A stretch of 64,000 nucleotides of DNA from Ischnura elegans (GCF_921293095.1 NC_060249.1:85819907-85883906), one strand, 5' to 3'; counted from the first letter of the stretch, positions 36,510 through 49,999 are shown. Made by a program: numbers and translations. Notes: generated from the letters alone by a model not told the origin.

Positions 36510-37820
36510 CAATGAAATTTTAAACTTCATTCATCCATATATTGGTAGATGAAAGCCCATCTGAAATACTTCTGCTTGGAAAATGGTCATGAGAATGCTT
36601 AAACCAAAATGAATTTATCTAAACCTTAATGCGGATCACAAGATTACATTTTTTTCACGTATGTCAAATCATGAAAATTTGTGTATTGTCATCTTCAACA
36701 TCTACAGGGTATAAATGCAATACAAAACACCCAAAAATAACAACCACTGTATTCTTCTGGGGTAAATGAAACGGCATTGAATAATGCGATGTACGTGAAC
36801 TTTGATCGAAAACTCTTCCTTCTGATACGAGCTGCTTTATTTCCACTCTTTGTTTTTATGACGGTCACATGACTAGCTAACAGGTATTCACTTTATCAAC
36901 CTATCAACCAAGAGTTGCTTGTATCATTACTTCTTTCTCCTTATATTTGACCACTATACTGAAATAATGTCATGAACTACGATCGGGGATGTTTTCTCAC
37001 CCGAAATGTAGTGCAATTTTTTTAATTCAATAACATTTCTGCTGCACTGCTTGTGAAGTAGCGACTCAATGATCGAATTCTAATCAGTTGGGAGGAAGCC
37101 ATTATTAGTAAGCTCTCAGTGTGGTCTCTCCTTCGAAATCGTTTCCCTGGGAATAAATATTTCCGCGTGGGTCCGCGAGATACGCGGTATGAACTCCAAT
37201 TTATTCATGTCAAAATTTAATCAATAGCTTTTGTTTGCGCCTGGAAAAGTGCTCGCCTCCCCATGTATGTGGGCGTTGGAGTGCCGAAATTCATCGCGAA
37301 ACTTTTATCTCGCTGCCTGCGCGTTGGCTCTCAAAGCCAGCCCGCGAGTACTTAGTTTACTTTTCTCCTCGGGCGCGTAAATTTTAACTCGCTTTCGGCC
37401 ACGGCCCTCCACGTTCGTTGTCCCTTATCAGTGGAAAACAATCTTTCAGATGATGGTACCTATGAGAGTGGCTATCGATCTTTGAGGCTCTGTGCGGAAG
37501 TGACTCTCTCAATGGTGTCCTATTTCCTCGTGTGATGTTAGGAGCAAGGTGTGCCAGTCCGGTGGAAATGTTTATATTTTTGACAAATATTCCTTTAAAC
37601 GAAAGTTAGCTGTTGTTCTTCTTACGCGAATGCGTTGCGAGAATAGATGATTTTAAAGGCTGAGCATCATCATCATTATTCTCCCCTCATTTGGGATCGG
37701 TGAAATTGGGCCAGGTTTTCGCGAGTACAAATGCGTATATCTCGCAAATTTTCTGACCCCACTTATGATGTGCGACGCGGTCTCGAGTTCAATTCTCGGT
37801 CTAGGAACTTTTTTCTCATT
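36510..37820. other. Intronic DNA without recognised elements
   Basis: No gene is seen. A box-B-like GAGTTCAATTCTC near 37786 lacks a matching box A, so a SINE is not called. Confidence 0.35.
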
Positions 37821-37835
37821 GAAAAAAAATTGCGT

Positions 37836-38470
37836 TTGTCTATAGCTCTCTATCATCCTTATCCAAGATTTGCTTCTATTAGATTTCACACCGAGGTTAT
37901 TTTTGAGCAAGGGATGGGAACATGTCTAGAAGTAGACTCTTGAAGAATTTGAGAAAGGTTCAACAGGATCGGGGAATGCGTCCGTTGTGTATTCCGTCCG
38001 TTGTCCATTGGATCCCCGGTGTATAGAATTTTTTACCAATAAAAAATTAGGTCTATCGATAGCCACTGTGATGTAGGATTCTGTTTTTTTTTTTAGATTT
38101 TCTCCCGTATCGAGATTTTTGAGAATGGTTTGGAAATTTTTGAGGTATATTGAGAATATTGAGGGAATATTAAGCAGTAAGGACCATAAGTAGTTAGTAT
38201 GCCTATCAAGGTGATATTTTCCAACGCAAATTATTTGTCTATTGATAGCAACTGTGGTCCAAGATTTGCTTCTGTTTTTATACTTTTCATCCCTAAATAG
38301 AGATTTTTGAGGAGCAGATTAAAAGTTTAAGACACACTCAGTCCATGAGGTTTTTCCCCCCTTTCTGAGAAGTAATCTTGCCTGTCGATAGTTCTCCGTT
38401 TTTGTTATCCAGAATCCAACTCTTTTTTTTCAATTTTCACCCCGAGATAGAGACTTTCGAGAGTAGGGGT
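37836..38470. repeat. Four-unit diverged tandem repeat
   Basis: Four blocks near 37836, 38050, 38236 and 38380 each start with a TGTCTAT(C/T)GATAGC-like string. Each continues through CCAAGATTTGCTTCT or its variants and ends with CCCxxAxxGAGATTTTTGAG. Unit lengths vary from about 145 to 215 bases. The last unit runs into a CpG-rich stretch that ends in a TG/TA microsatellite near 38,660-38,685. Confidence 0.65.
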
Positions 38471-38896
38471 TGAAATCGTGTGCAGACGTGGAAGGCTCTC
38501 CAGAAGGGGGCGGAGGTGGTGGCATAGCCGCGGCTGAGAAGAAGCGAGCTCCCCCAGCAAATGCATTTCGCTGATTGCTTTTCAAGGGAGCGGATCGCTT
38601 TCGGCAGCAGCGGCGACCGCACGTTGCCTTTTGCGTCGGGAAGCGTGCGCTGCGAATGAGTGTGTGTTGTGTGTGTGTATATATGCGCGTGAGATAGAGA
38701 GAGACCACGAGCGCACTGGGATTTCTTCTCGAAAAAAACACCTCACTCGTCCTAGCCTTCATCCTTTTTCTTTCTTCCTTTTCCATTTTCTTCACCACCT
38801 CGTCTTCATCCTGCCCATCCCAGCCCCAATCTTTTCGATTTCGTACTGCTGCGTCTCTCTCCTGTTACCTCCATAGTCGCGCAGTCCTGCTGTGCT

Positions 38897-38990
38897 TACA
38901 TCTACATCATACCCTGCGAGCCATTTCTGGGGTGTTTGGCAAGGGGTGATCAATCACCAGCATGCAAGATAATTCCCACATGCACACCAC
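38897..38990 (+). repeat. Dispersed repeat E, copy 1
   Basis: Runs from TACATCTACATCATACCCTG through GGGGTGATCAATCACCAGCA to CCCACATGCACACC. The same order in reverse complement is present at 52217-52316. A short, high-copy SINE-like repeat is likely. Confidence 0.7.
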
Positions 38991-39009
38991 TCGGCTATAA
39001 AAATGTAAC

Positions 39010-41500
39010 GCCCACTAACAAATTATAGTTCCACACAGTGATAGGGACAGGGTGAGGATTTAAGGGGTGACTTCCCAGTTGTAGTTTGGGTCCGAAAAAA
39101 TTACCATTTTATCTCATGTAAATTGGATACCAATTAACACTAGATTCCCTCGGGGGACTATACAAGGGGAGGTATATACCCCCTCAAGATATCCAGTCTG
39201 GATCCTCCACTGCTTTCGCAATCATGCAAAAGCAAAACTTGCCAACTAATAGTGAGGGAAATCTACCCATGAGGTTAGAACATGCCAAGTATGATGTTAG
39301 AAACACTGGGAAAATTCAGAAACATGCATTAAGGAATACATTATTTAGCAAATTACACAACAAGTTAACTAACCTATGACTTAGTTCTAACTCCTACTGC
39401 TAACATAAGATTTTTAACAATTCTCTCTTAGGAGTCTATGAAAAAAAATTTGACTGAAAGATCAAAGGAAGTATTTTTAATAAAAGAATGCAATAATAAT
39501 ACTGGTCCAAAGCCACTTAGAGGGCTTGAAGTAGTTTTATATTTTATCACGATGGTATACATCTTGAGAAAAGTTTGCAAATCGGTTCGAGTTTCGTTCG
39601 GTTTTAAAGATTTAGAGTGAAAATATGAGAAAGTTGCCGTTTTTCTTCTTTCTAAAGATTGTTTCGTGTTCATTTTTTGCTTAAGACACAAATCAGTTGC
39701 GGCAAACGTGATGTAGCCGTCCCCGGATCTCAAATGTTTTATATTTCCAAATCTCCGAAATAAAAGTCACCGAATATTGTTTCTGCTCTATTGTCAAGGT
39801 CTTATTAATGAGCATGGTAGCGATTGTTGAAGTCATCGCAGGTGATTTTTAGTTTTTTTTTTTAAAGGGTTACAGTGTTGTAGAAAGTTGCAATAGTGTT
39901 TACGTGACTACACGGATCCAAGATATGTTCACCAAATTTACTCTGGTACGTTTTTATATCCGCAGTAGACTCTCAACCGAGTAAACAACGTATTCCTCTT
40001 TTTTCTATTTGCTTTTCGCCAACGCCCTCTATTCGCGGCACCTGAAACTCTTGAATGCCCTCATTCACTGTTGGAATATTCACCCGAGCTTCTCGTCTCT
40101 CTATCCGACCAGAAAGTGAAGGAGAAGAGAAAATCTTTCTAGTCCACCCCACCTCCACGATGCTGGTGTGGTTCTTTCACCTCTCTTAAACCTTCGCCGT
40201 CTCGACTAGCGCTATTTGAAGTAGTTTGTTAATTAATGACTGAAATCCGTCCTTTTATATTTTTTCAAGCTTCCTCGCGTCCTGTGGAGATACGTTCGCC
40301 GGCATGCATTCGCGTAACTCTCGTTTTGATCTATTTTTTGGTGCTGTGCAAGTTTCTAAAAGTGTTGGATATAGATGCAGTGGAAACATGTATCATAATA
40401 TTGTGCTTCAAGTTTCGTGATTACTGGAAGATGGGTGTGGGATAAGGCAGTGTTTTTATAACCTAGTGCCTTGAAGTTCACTATTATTGAATTAAATAAG
40501 TCGATAAATACGGCTGTCAACATATGGTCCTTGACTCTTCTGATTCCAATTCCTGATGTCTATGTTGCTAAAAATGGTTTATGTGCTGGAGAGAAATCGT
40601 GTGGGTGATACAATGACAAATTGATAGGGTTTTGAATATCAGTGCATCGGTTTTGCATTTAAATATCCGTGTTTTCAAGTGTCCTAGCGGAAAGCAGCAT
40701 CGATTCGTCTATTGGCAATATTTTTTTAATAAATAAAAATTGTTTCTCAAGCCTTCCATCATCTCTGTGGACGTCCACTTGTATCGTGTTTCGGTTTCTT
40801 GTATTAATTTTACTGCTTTTATGTATCCATCTCGTTTCCTCCATAGGGGGCTTGTCCTTGGTTGGGTTGTTCATCTGCTTGGTGTCACGGAAACCTGGCT
40901 CTTCCGTGCCAAGCTCTTCAGACATGAGCGGATGTATGTTTTACGGACACATTGTCCTCCGCATTAATGTTTTCAGCCCCACTAGTTTCCGGAATGACTT
41001 GGGAGACGTATGTACTATCGCGACGCCGCTTATCGTGCTGACTATCTGGCGACTCATGAATTTCCGCGTATCGCATTGCGTGCCTTGAACATAACAGGGG
41101 GGTAGGTAGCATGTGGGTAGCGGGTGCATTGTGTACGGCATCAGCATAAAGGCAAGAGAGAGGAGAGTCTCGCGGTGCTGTTTACTCAGGCGAGCAGCAG
41201 GTTTTTTTCCCTCATGCCTTCGGCCTGTGGACCCTGATAAAATTTTTGTGTTCGCTTAATTAATCGTGGAGAATGGTGCGGAATAATCGCTCGTCGGGAA
41301 GAACAATGCGGGCAAGTGTTCCGAACTGAGAACCTGTTCGCGTAGGTATTGTATTGTGGTGGTGCTCCTAGCGGCTAGAATGTCTCAAAGAGGTGATTGC
41401 TCCAATGCTATTTCGACTATACATACATTGTGCTATACCTCTGTACTTAAAGGTATGTTTTGACGCTCTTTTGTTTATTCCCATACCACCGATAACAGGA
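39010..41500. other. Intronic DNA without recognised elements
   Basis: No repeat pair or gene was recognised. The 139-codon plus-strand frame at 40669-41088 has no recognisable domain. Confidence 0.35.
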
Positions 41501-41547
41501 CATAATGTCCCAATTACATCGGGGCCTATTCAATAGTTCAACAGCTA

Positions 41548-41662
41548 CACATGCACGAACAACCGTGCCCTGGATAGGGACCACCTATCTTGGAGGAACT
41601 CGAACCCGCGACCCCTTATTTGGCTGGCGAGGACTTCACCCCCCTGCCACCGAGATCAGTAG
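41548..41662 (-). repeat. tRNA-derived SINE, family C copy 2
   Basis: On the minus strand CTCGGTGGCAGGGGGGTGAA is followed by GAAGTCCTCGC and a box B, GGGTTCGAGTTCC, then the CCTATC string. The same order is seen at 19225-19345. The pieces GTCCTCGC and CGCGGGTTCGAG are shared exactly. Confidence 0.68.
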
Positions 41663-41799
41663 ATCGATCTGTGTTGGTACCTTTATGTACATACATGTAT
41701 ATTTGTACTTAAACTATTTCGCTGTAAATAAATATACTTCTCAACAGCGTCCATTTCCTTCGGAATTACATTCCTACATATCCTTGAGAAATAATTCTC

Positions 41800-41873
41800 C
41801 TGGCTCCGAAATTTGATCCTTCGACCGTAGGCTTTCCGGGCCACTGCTTAGATCAACACGCTATCCCGGTTCC
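41800..41873 (-). repeat. tRNA-derived SINE head
   Basis: The minus strand reads CCGGGATAGCGTGTTGATCT (box-A-like), then GGATCAAATTTC (box-B-like) at tRNA spacing. It lies about 140 bases from the family C SINE and differs from it. Confidence 0.45.
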
Positions 41874-42638
41874 ATAATTCCTATTTCATTTTTATTTGGT
41901 TCATGTTGCAATGGAAACATATCGGGGTACTATAAGGCAGTACTCGCTGAGTTGCCCCTTTTACATTTCTCATAGTTTTCCTCGAGGCTTGCAAGAAGTA
42001 TGGGGAAACGGTCGCGTCAATAGTTCCATCGTTGAAATGTCTGTTAAGATCACGGAGAAAAACAACTCTTTCGATAGTACCTGCCTACCTAGTGGTGGAG
42101 GAGGGTGAAACACGAGTGGGACGTAGTGGTCGGGAGAAGGGGAAGTCTCGGTCTGGGGTTGCTTCTTGTACGTGTGCGGCGGTTGGGGTCAGCGCATGTA
42201 ATGTGGCAGATGTTCCGATTCCCTCTCAGCCACCGCATATCTCCCCTATCCATATCACTCAACTCTTACCCGCTCGGAGATAACACACCGTCTCTTTCTC
42301 TCTTGCCCTCTCCCTCAGCTGCTATCGCTCTCTTCTCTCTCTCTCCCTCCTGGTTCATCTTTCCTGAAGGCATATACGTGTTTCGTTCTGGAAGAACTGG
42401 GTAAAATATTATTTTCTACATTCAGTAGCAGTTACCCATGTGTTATCCAGCCACTAGCAGATCCCTTAGGTTGCCTATTTTTTAATTGATTGTTTTAATT
42501 GTTTAATTGTTTATTACTCCACAAAATAAAAGTACAGAATAGAATTAATTACCGAAAACGGAGTAACTTTAGGTAGCCATTAAGGACAACCTGTTTTTTG
42601 GCTACCATCATTTGCATAGGGTCATGCTGATATATAAA

Positions 42639-42684
42639 CATTTGAATTGAAGTAAGAACAACATTTGAATTGAAGCAAGCACAA
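42639..42684. repeat. 23-bp tandem repeat, two units
   Basis: ACATTTGAATTGAAGTAAGA is followed directly by ACATTTGAATTGAAGCAAGC, with period 23. Confidence 0.8.
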
Positions 42685-42689
42685 CATGG

Positions 42690-45600
42690 GAGGGTATCTT
42701 ACCCCTAGCTAGTCCCTTACGTTGAAACTATACGAGATTCCTTATTGCATCTCAAGGCAATTGGTCTTTTTAATAAAATTTAAAAATACCTGCCTATTTT
42801 ATGTTCTCTTAAGTTTACTGTACCTATCTTATTATTATATATTTATGTATTACTATTGTATTTTTATTTGAATAAAATGATTGGGTTGCGGTACAAGATG
42901 ACCGATCAGTCGACGCACCCTTATACTCAATTCTTTCCGGTTTACGAGCGATGGATTCGACTGGGGATGTGAGCCGATTATGCGCGTGCTTTAAAAAATT
43001 TCAAACTCATCGATTTTGTTTACACTCGCGCAATATTTCGTTAATCATGTAATTCTACGCCTTATTTGATAAAGGAACATTTTTTTAACATTTACCTACG
43101 CTGATGCTCTTAAAATCGATTACTATTCCGGAAATAATGGTGATTAAACATGGGATGGAGTTTACTTTACGGTCGTTCCTCCGGAACGAATAAATAATTC
43201 GTAAGGCGGCGTCTTCTGTATTACATCCTTGTATAATCCTCCGTGGGACCCGTTGCTTGTACGATTTCATACAGTTCATAATTTTTCATGTGATGTCCTG
43301 AAATTGATTTCCTTCCGTAGTATAAAAATTACGGATAACTTGTGGAAGCGTTTATGAATTCTAATGTCGGAGCGATTCGCTGCAATTTAAGAGCAATTTT
43401 TTGCCACAATACGCTGCAGTTTAAGAACATTTTTTCCCCAGCTCGGGTTTAAGTGTCACTCCGGTATCGTTATGCAATTTTATAGTCAGACCGGAGTTAA
43501 TATTTTTTTTTATATTTTCTTTTCGTTCAGATGCCTTGAAATTTACGCGATATTACTGCGTTGTAAACTATTGAATGTATTTTTTAGATTATTTCGGAAT
43601 GGAAAGAAGTCTGAAAATGCTTAAATGTGATCGAATTATTTTTCTTAGATGATGAAAAGTGGCCATCACTATAGTTCGCTATCGAATCTCTCTATATTGG
43701 ATGCGATCCCATATTTAAGACATCATTGCTGTGGAGCACCTCGCGTCATTTTTATTTCTTTATTCCTGTCCGACTAATGCCGTGAATATGGAGTATCTCT
43801 CGTCTTCATTACTGCTGCCCTTTGTCCAGTCCCTTTTGAGCAGTTCGGCGAAGTGTTTGCTATTCTGTCTATTCGTGCGCGCACAGCTCTTTACCGGCGT
43901 TCTTTCGTCTCGCATACTACTCGCAAGAAGCTGCGATTGTTATCTCAGTTCTTAGAAAAACGTTGGCTACTGGTGCGCATTTTTTTATCCCCGCGTCATA
44001 CCCCACCTACGAATAGGAATACTCTCGTGAAAGGGAAAGTGACGTTTGATAGCGTGGATCTACGTGCGACTAGACACAGTATGACGCAATTCCAGAGAGA
44101 CCGTAGTGTTGGCGTATGCGTGATTCCAATGCTCTTTATGTCTAATGCTCGTGATAATAGTCTTTTCCTGTTTCCCAAGAGAGCTCAAGTACGTGTAATG
44201 GGTTGGTAGCGTTAAAAAAAAGTTCTTTCACGTTCAATTCTAAAATCTCACGGACCAACAGTAGCGTATAGCACCCATTTTGGCAGAACCTTCCAAGGGA
44301 GTGGCTGGCAATCCTTTTTTATTTGACCATACATCGGTTGTGATTGGCTTTTTATGTCTTTTTCTTTATGCTAATTGGCCCTTTACGTGGCCTAGGGCTA
44401 TATTTATACTCGGTCCTGTGCAATACCAGCCATCTCTGTGGCATTCGATTTTGCACGCGTTCAATTATCCGAAAGTGAGGACGAAGCCATTTATCTTTTC
44501 TCTTGAGCTGCGAGTTATATATGGCTGCACGATTGCGTGGTTTTCTAACTTTTTGGCTTGAATTCAGATCGTATCCCATTGCCAATAATTTCACTTTTGC
44601 CTAACGGCATGGACATTTTCTTTCCCGCTGCTTATCTTTCTGTCTTTGTAATATTGTACGCCATAATTGTAGAAAGAGAGGTTTATTGTTCTGTTGGCAG
44701 TGAAAGTAAATTCTAATTCCTTGAAATTTTCGAAATTAATATCATTCATCCATCTGTTCTTGATTGAAAATTCGAAAGGAGGCTCAATTGATATAGAATG
44801 ACTAAAATCAAGTATTGATAATGAAAGTGTAACTTTCTCAGATGGCACATATCTGTTTTTCGCACCCGTTTCTCTGTTGAAACCATTACGATATTACTTT
44901 ACTTTTTGAGTTATGTAGAGTAAACCCATGTCTACATTTACATGTATCTGTAGTACATAAATTTAATATTCGAGAAAATGGTATTATTAAGCTTTTGAAG
45001 GTAATATGGCAAATGTTTTGTTCTGTCTTCTCGGAAAATTAATTTATGATTGCGTAAGTATGAAGGAAGTAAGTAAGACATAACAGAAAACCGGCTTTGC
45101 GGATGTGAAGCGTCACCATAATAAGTTGCTACCATTGGGGCAAACGAGTTGAAGTTCGAGTGTTGCCATGGTTAACAATTGTCCATTGCCTAGTTTTAAA
45201 ATTTCAAAATTCCAGTTGTGTACACACATATGAAGCCTCTCCGCTTGGGAGTACAGAGAGAGAGAGAAAGGCTTTAAGTAGGATAGATTGAGGCCGTTCC
45301 GAGTCACGGACCGCCCAATGTCATTGAATGAAGTCATATTGATTATCGCTGGGAGCACCGAAGGAAAATCCATATGGCCAAAAATAACCCGTGCGTAGGT
45401 ACCCTTGCGATCACCTCGGGAAGAGCAACTCCATGGGAAAGTACTGACTATTAATAGAATAGTCCGTAGGAGAGGAGGGGTATATGCACCCCTTCTTTGC
45501 GTTGGTCTTCTCTCTCTCGTCGTAAACGCTTATGTGGGAGGAACTTGTTAGTATTCCCCCTTGAGGACGCCGGGAGCCGTTTTAAAACGTCGGCAGTATT

Positions 45601-45700
45601 TCTTACTCCTTCTCCCGAACCTCGAGGAGCGAAATTCATTCATTGGGGGCTCGTAGGTAACGATAATTTCTTGCTCAGCATTCCGTGTACTACATATCCG
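42690..45700. other. Intronic DNA without recognised elements
   Basis: No gene is seen. One small duplication was noted near 43378 and 43423 (CGCTGCARTTTAAGARCA). Confidence 0.35.
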
Positions 45701-45709
45701 CTGTATTTA

Positions 45710-45860
45710 TTAGACTATAGTTTATTTTTCATTTCCATATCGTGCCGGCGCGGTGGTAGAAGTGGGGTGCAGAAGTAGTGGAAAGGGCAGAAGAAGGCGA
45801 TATAAGCGGGATCTACCGCCGGCACGATATGCTAATAAAATAAAAAAACGATAGCCTAAT
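45710..45860. mobile_element. Fold-back element, about 150 bp
   Basis: The left arm starting TTAGACTATAGTTT and ending CATATCGTGCCGGCG pairs with the right arm CGCCGGCACGATATG..CGATAGCCTAA. The central 14 bases are matched exactly. It abuts the left arm of the large inverted-repeat element that follows. Confidence 0.7.
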
Positions 45861-45861
45861 T

Positions 45862-47460
45862 AGAAAGAAACTTGACAGGAACAACAAATGCACGCATGAA
45901 ACTCCTGAATCTGCTGACGGGCAAACGTCGAGATCGTAACCAATTTAGTTCGGTTCTGGTATGTTACACCCTTTCGGTTGGAAAGACAAATGGAGATCTT
46001 CATGAAAGAAATTTACCATATTTTAAATCATAAATAATGATGATAGGCATAAAACTTAAATTTCACATAATTGATTTGCAGAGAGAGGATGGCAAATGCT
46101 TCGACTCCAGGAAATAGAAATTCTCCTTTTTGCTACAAGCGTCGTCATAGCTTGTTTCTCTCTCATCATTGCTATGGGTTTAGGGAGTCTTTCACGTTTT
46201 TGGAAGGTTGGCACTTTTGAGAAGGAAGACTCTATATGGGGCCAGACATGACGGGATAAACCAATCGTGTTCTCCTTCCTTGTTGTTTGCCGAAGTCAAC
46301 CCTCTTCCTAAGACTTTTTTTCCTTCATATCCCTTCTTTTCTCGCCCACCCCCACACCAACCCACCTCTTTTCTCCAGGGCGTAGTCTCTTATTTATTTA
46401 GGCATGCGCGCCTTGAGATGTTCATTTTTTTTCAAGCCCGGCATCCATCCATAGTGGACCTCACTCCGCGCATCACTTGCGTCGTCGCATGCCTATTCGT
46501 CGTCTCCGGACGTCGAGTGCGACAACGGGGAAGGCAGGCAAGCTTGCATCAACGTCTGTATGTGTGTGATTCCATTTCGTCCAATGAAAAATACAGAACA
46601 CTGATCAAAGGAGTCAGGTCTTTGCCATGCTCTATCGCCTATTCTCCAAGTTTAGATGATTGGGTCGGTATGTTGGTCAACCTCCTCGGGCCTGACGTAT
46701 TAAATGCAATACATCGACGCTATAATTTTTTCATTGCTTGGCTAAGTGAAATTGTCGTAAATGCAACTAGTTCAGTGCGTCCTGACAAATGAAAACATCA
46801 TAAAGAAGCTTGATTCACAGAAATCGCTAATGTTGTTTGTTAACATCTAACTAACCAGAATTATGTAGATATATCCCGGGACTAAGGAGGTTAGATGCTC
46901 AAGTCCATGCGGTGGTAGGGATTTTTCAGATACAGTCCGATGCCTGCTTTAGCGCTTTGTGGAGGGCACTTCAAGTACAGTACACCGTCCGTTGGATGTT
47001 CTGATAATCGTTGGTCGACTTGGTGCCTTTCGTTTAGAGCAGGCTTATGCCTCTCCTGGGTCTCTTAAAAACAGCATGCTTTAATACTATCAAATTAATG
47101 GTCGTTTCGTCATTTCTCCCTATAGAGACAGACTCTCTAGACTCGTAGAAATTATGGGAGAGAGACGGGCAATGAGGACGTTTGTAGCAAGCAGGTGAAT
47201 TTCTATTTCCAAGAATTGAAGTAATAACTAACCTCTCTCTGCATATTATTTGAGTGACATCTAACTTTTATACATATACTCGTTATTTACTGTGTAAAAT
47301 ATGGCAAATTTCTTTTATGAAGGTCTTAGTTTGATATTGTAAAGGAAAGGATGGAAAAAATATCAGAACCGCACTGAAATGGTTACAGATTCGACGTTTG
47401 CCCGCTAGGAGCTTCAGGAGTTCAAGTGCATGCATTTTTCGTCCTCCTCAAGTTTGTCTC
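45862..47460. mobile_element. Large inverted-repeat element, 1.6 kb with arms over 300 bp
   Basis: The left arm (about 45862-46195) is matched in reverse complement by about 47112-47460. Shared blocks include GCGGGCAAACGTCGA/GACGGGCAAACGTCGA, AAAGAAATTT(A/G)CCATATTTTA, GCAGAGAGAGG and GGAAATAGAAATTC. Roughly three quarters of positions agree, with small indels. The 0.9-kb core holds a 194-codon plus-strand frame (46208-46792) with no recognised domain, and no transposase is seen. It is probably an old non-autonomous DNA element, or two opposite insertions of one repeat. Confidence 0.65.
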
Positions 47461-47544
47461 GTTCTCTACCTTATTTTTCTTCCGTCTACTTGCCTGAAAG
47501 GAAATTTTCAAACAATTTAATCCCCTTTGTATATGATTTTGTGC

Positions 47545-47662
47545 TAGTAGACTTTTGGAGAATAATTGATGTATTTGTTTAGGTGTAGAATGAAGGTAAA
47601 CAGGTGGTAGTAGAAGTGGAGGAGGAAGTAAGATAGATGGCTTTAGGTTTATCTCGAAGGTA
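47545..47662. repeat. Direct repeat F, copy 1
   Basis: Matches 48553-48670 in the same orientation with an offset of 1,008 bases and no net indel. Shared blocks are TTTTGGAGAA, GATGAAGGTAAAC (with one change), GGTGGTAGTAGAA and GGTTTATCTCGAAGGTA. Confidence 0.8.
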
Positions 47663-48552
47663 AACATTCGCCCCTAGGCAAATTTCTTAATATTTTTAAT
47701 GCGGGGGACGTATTGGGTGCAGCAGCGAGGCTTTTAGCGCCGCGGAAGGCTCTATATCTCAGCATTGCTGTCACCGCTAGCTCCCTAATTTCAGCGCGGT
47801 GATGGATCGCTGGAACCCCACGTAGGTACCTACAGCCACATTCTGTGTATCCAGTGGAAAGTCGACCAAACGTTCTCTTCTCTCGTCCCCTTATGCTTAG
47901 ATTCTCCACGATGCGAAACGAGCTCACGTTCTGTTGGAAGATAACTTCCGTAGTGAGCAATACTTTTTCTTGAGGGTGGGCGCTTGAGAAATAGCTAAGT
48001 AACGTATGATGCTGCTGCTGAAGCCTTTGAATTCGTCTACATTATTAAGTTGTTCTCTCGTGGTAGTTGGCCGGGATAATGGCATAGGGCAGACCTCAGA
48101 AAGTTCATAGGCCAAACGGAACTTCGACAATGTTTTTGAAAGACCACAAGTAAAGATATATCGCAATCGAAGTCGAGAATTTGGGTTCTTTGAAAGAATA
48201 CGCTTGAATTATACTGAATGAGCTCATTGTTACTGAACATCAGCTCTTTCTGTGCTGGTGTTCAGTGACAATGCACCGACGTCGTAGTATTTCTTGTTTT
48301 GAACTTGAATGTTCCACAGAACCTCTCCTCTTGGGACATTATGTTAAGGTGCATTTTTTAATGAGTTCGTATGATATTTCTATTTTTAATTCACTTAGTT
48401 CCCTTATATCCCTTATCTTTGGACGGAATATTTTAAAAAAGTAATTGTAAATGATGTCCACTGGATGCCATGCGGATTTCGCGGCCCTTGATGTAGCGCT
48501 TGAGGTCCTCTTGATAGATAACATACGATTTTTGCAATATCTCTTTTGTTAC

Positions 48553-48670
48553 GACTAGTCTTTTGGAGAAGAATTGATATATTTTTTTTAAGTATGGGAT
48601 GAAGGTAAACGGGTGGTAGTAGAAATGCAGTAGGAGGTAAGATGTTGGCTTCAGGTTTATCTCGAAGGTA
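48553..48670. repeat. Direct repeat F, copy 2
   Basis: Second copy of the 118-bp repeat at 47545-47662. The 890 bases between the copies show no gene. Confidence 0.8.
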
Positions 48671-49515
48671 GATTCTGGAGAGAGGTGCTTACAGGCTTCG
48701 TCTTAATTCTTCTTCGTTACAATTTGGTGGCCTAAAGGTTTGCAATCTAGAAGAACCCTACGCTCTCACCAAGACCTGCCATGGCTAACCTATCTCCCCC
48801 TTGAGCGGCAATGTGTTGGTTGTTCTGCCGATGAAGCTCGTATGTTGCTCGAATCCTTTTCTTCAAGGAAAGGAACTATCCGTAACCCAAATAAAATAGG
48901 AAATTAAATCTCTAAAAACAGTTTTTTGGCTGACATAGACTGAAATTTTAAGGAGGAGAATTTGATGCTAAAAGGCACTCCAAACTCAAATTTTGAACCG
49001 AATCCTTGTCCCCGTCGATGGCCATCTTAAGTCAGCCGAAACGTTGGTTTCCGAAATGTTGTATTTTTTTAAACTGGCGTTTGAGTTCATCATTTCATCT
49101 TAAATATTCACCTGAGGCCAATTAGCGGCTCATTTAAATTCATCGCAGCCGATCATCCGAATTTCAATTTCTTCCACATGCTTTCCTTCCCACGGATCTA
49201 CTATTCCTCGCTCTCATCTCTATCTCTGGCAACGAGGGCTCGCTCCAACCGTCTCAGTCCAACCGTTTAGCTCCCCTCTTCGAATTCATGAACCATCTCA
49301 ACAACTCCTTCCGAGAGGACGACCTCCCTCATCTCCCTTTTTGCTTACTGCCGCCTCCCTCAAGATGGCTCTGTTTATGTCTCCATGGCTCCCGAGTTCC
49401 CTCCCGCGTCTCGCTCCCAGATCGCATTCAGCTCCATGAGACCTTGGCTACGGTATAACTCAATTCATTTTCAGTCGAGTGCGCAAATGTAGATAGTTTG
49501 CGTTCACAACAGGCA

Positions 49516-49954
49516 GAAATAAAGTCCAAGACAGGCGCCACTCATCAACCGACTCCGATCAGACAGAAACATCGAGTGTAATCTATCATCGAATATTTAG
49601 TACTCTTTCTTGTTTGGGTAATCAAGCAAGTTATTGACGTTGGTTCTGAAAGGTCGTACGTAGAAAATAAATATCTCATTTTTTTGCCCCGTCAGTTTCG
49701 TGCTCTGATCTTGAATACAATTTCATTATCCTGGTAATTAACCGTGGCGCCGTAAGTCAATGTCCCACTCAATCATTCACGTACTACTGCATCGTGCAGC
49801 CGGGGAGGAAAAATAAAAATGGATTCCTTCGCTTTGGGCAATGCAACGGTATATTTTTCGTGACACTGGGGGATATGTGATTTCATTTGGTCATTCGTTA
49901 TTTTTGTTTGATCAGAGTCGGTTGATGAGTTGTGTCTGTCCTGGACTTCATTTC
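49516..49954. mobile_element. Inverted-repeat element with 49-bp arms, about 440 bp
   Basis: Bases 49516-49564 pair with 49906-49954, 42 of 49 positions matching, around the core CTCATCAACCGACTC. The interior has no reading frame of note. A target duplication could not be identified. It is MITE-like, superfamily unknown. Confidence 0.65.
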
Positions 49955-49999
49955 AGTCTGATTCATATAGGCATAAATGGATACAACCAATATTTCTCA

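Noticed and set aside
46208..46792. 194-codon plus-strand frame
   Set aside because: It lies in the core of an inverted-repeat element, shows no recognisable domain or splice context and has mixed composition. Kept only as part of the element description.
49180..49450. Stop-free C-rich plus-strand frame ending near a GTATAA
   Set aside because: The frame has no clear start or acceptor, ends at a stop right after the possible donor, and the peptide is unrecognised and low-complexity in part.
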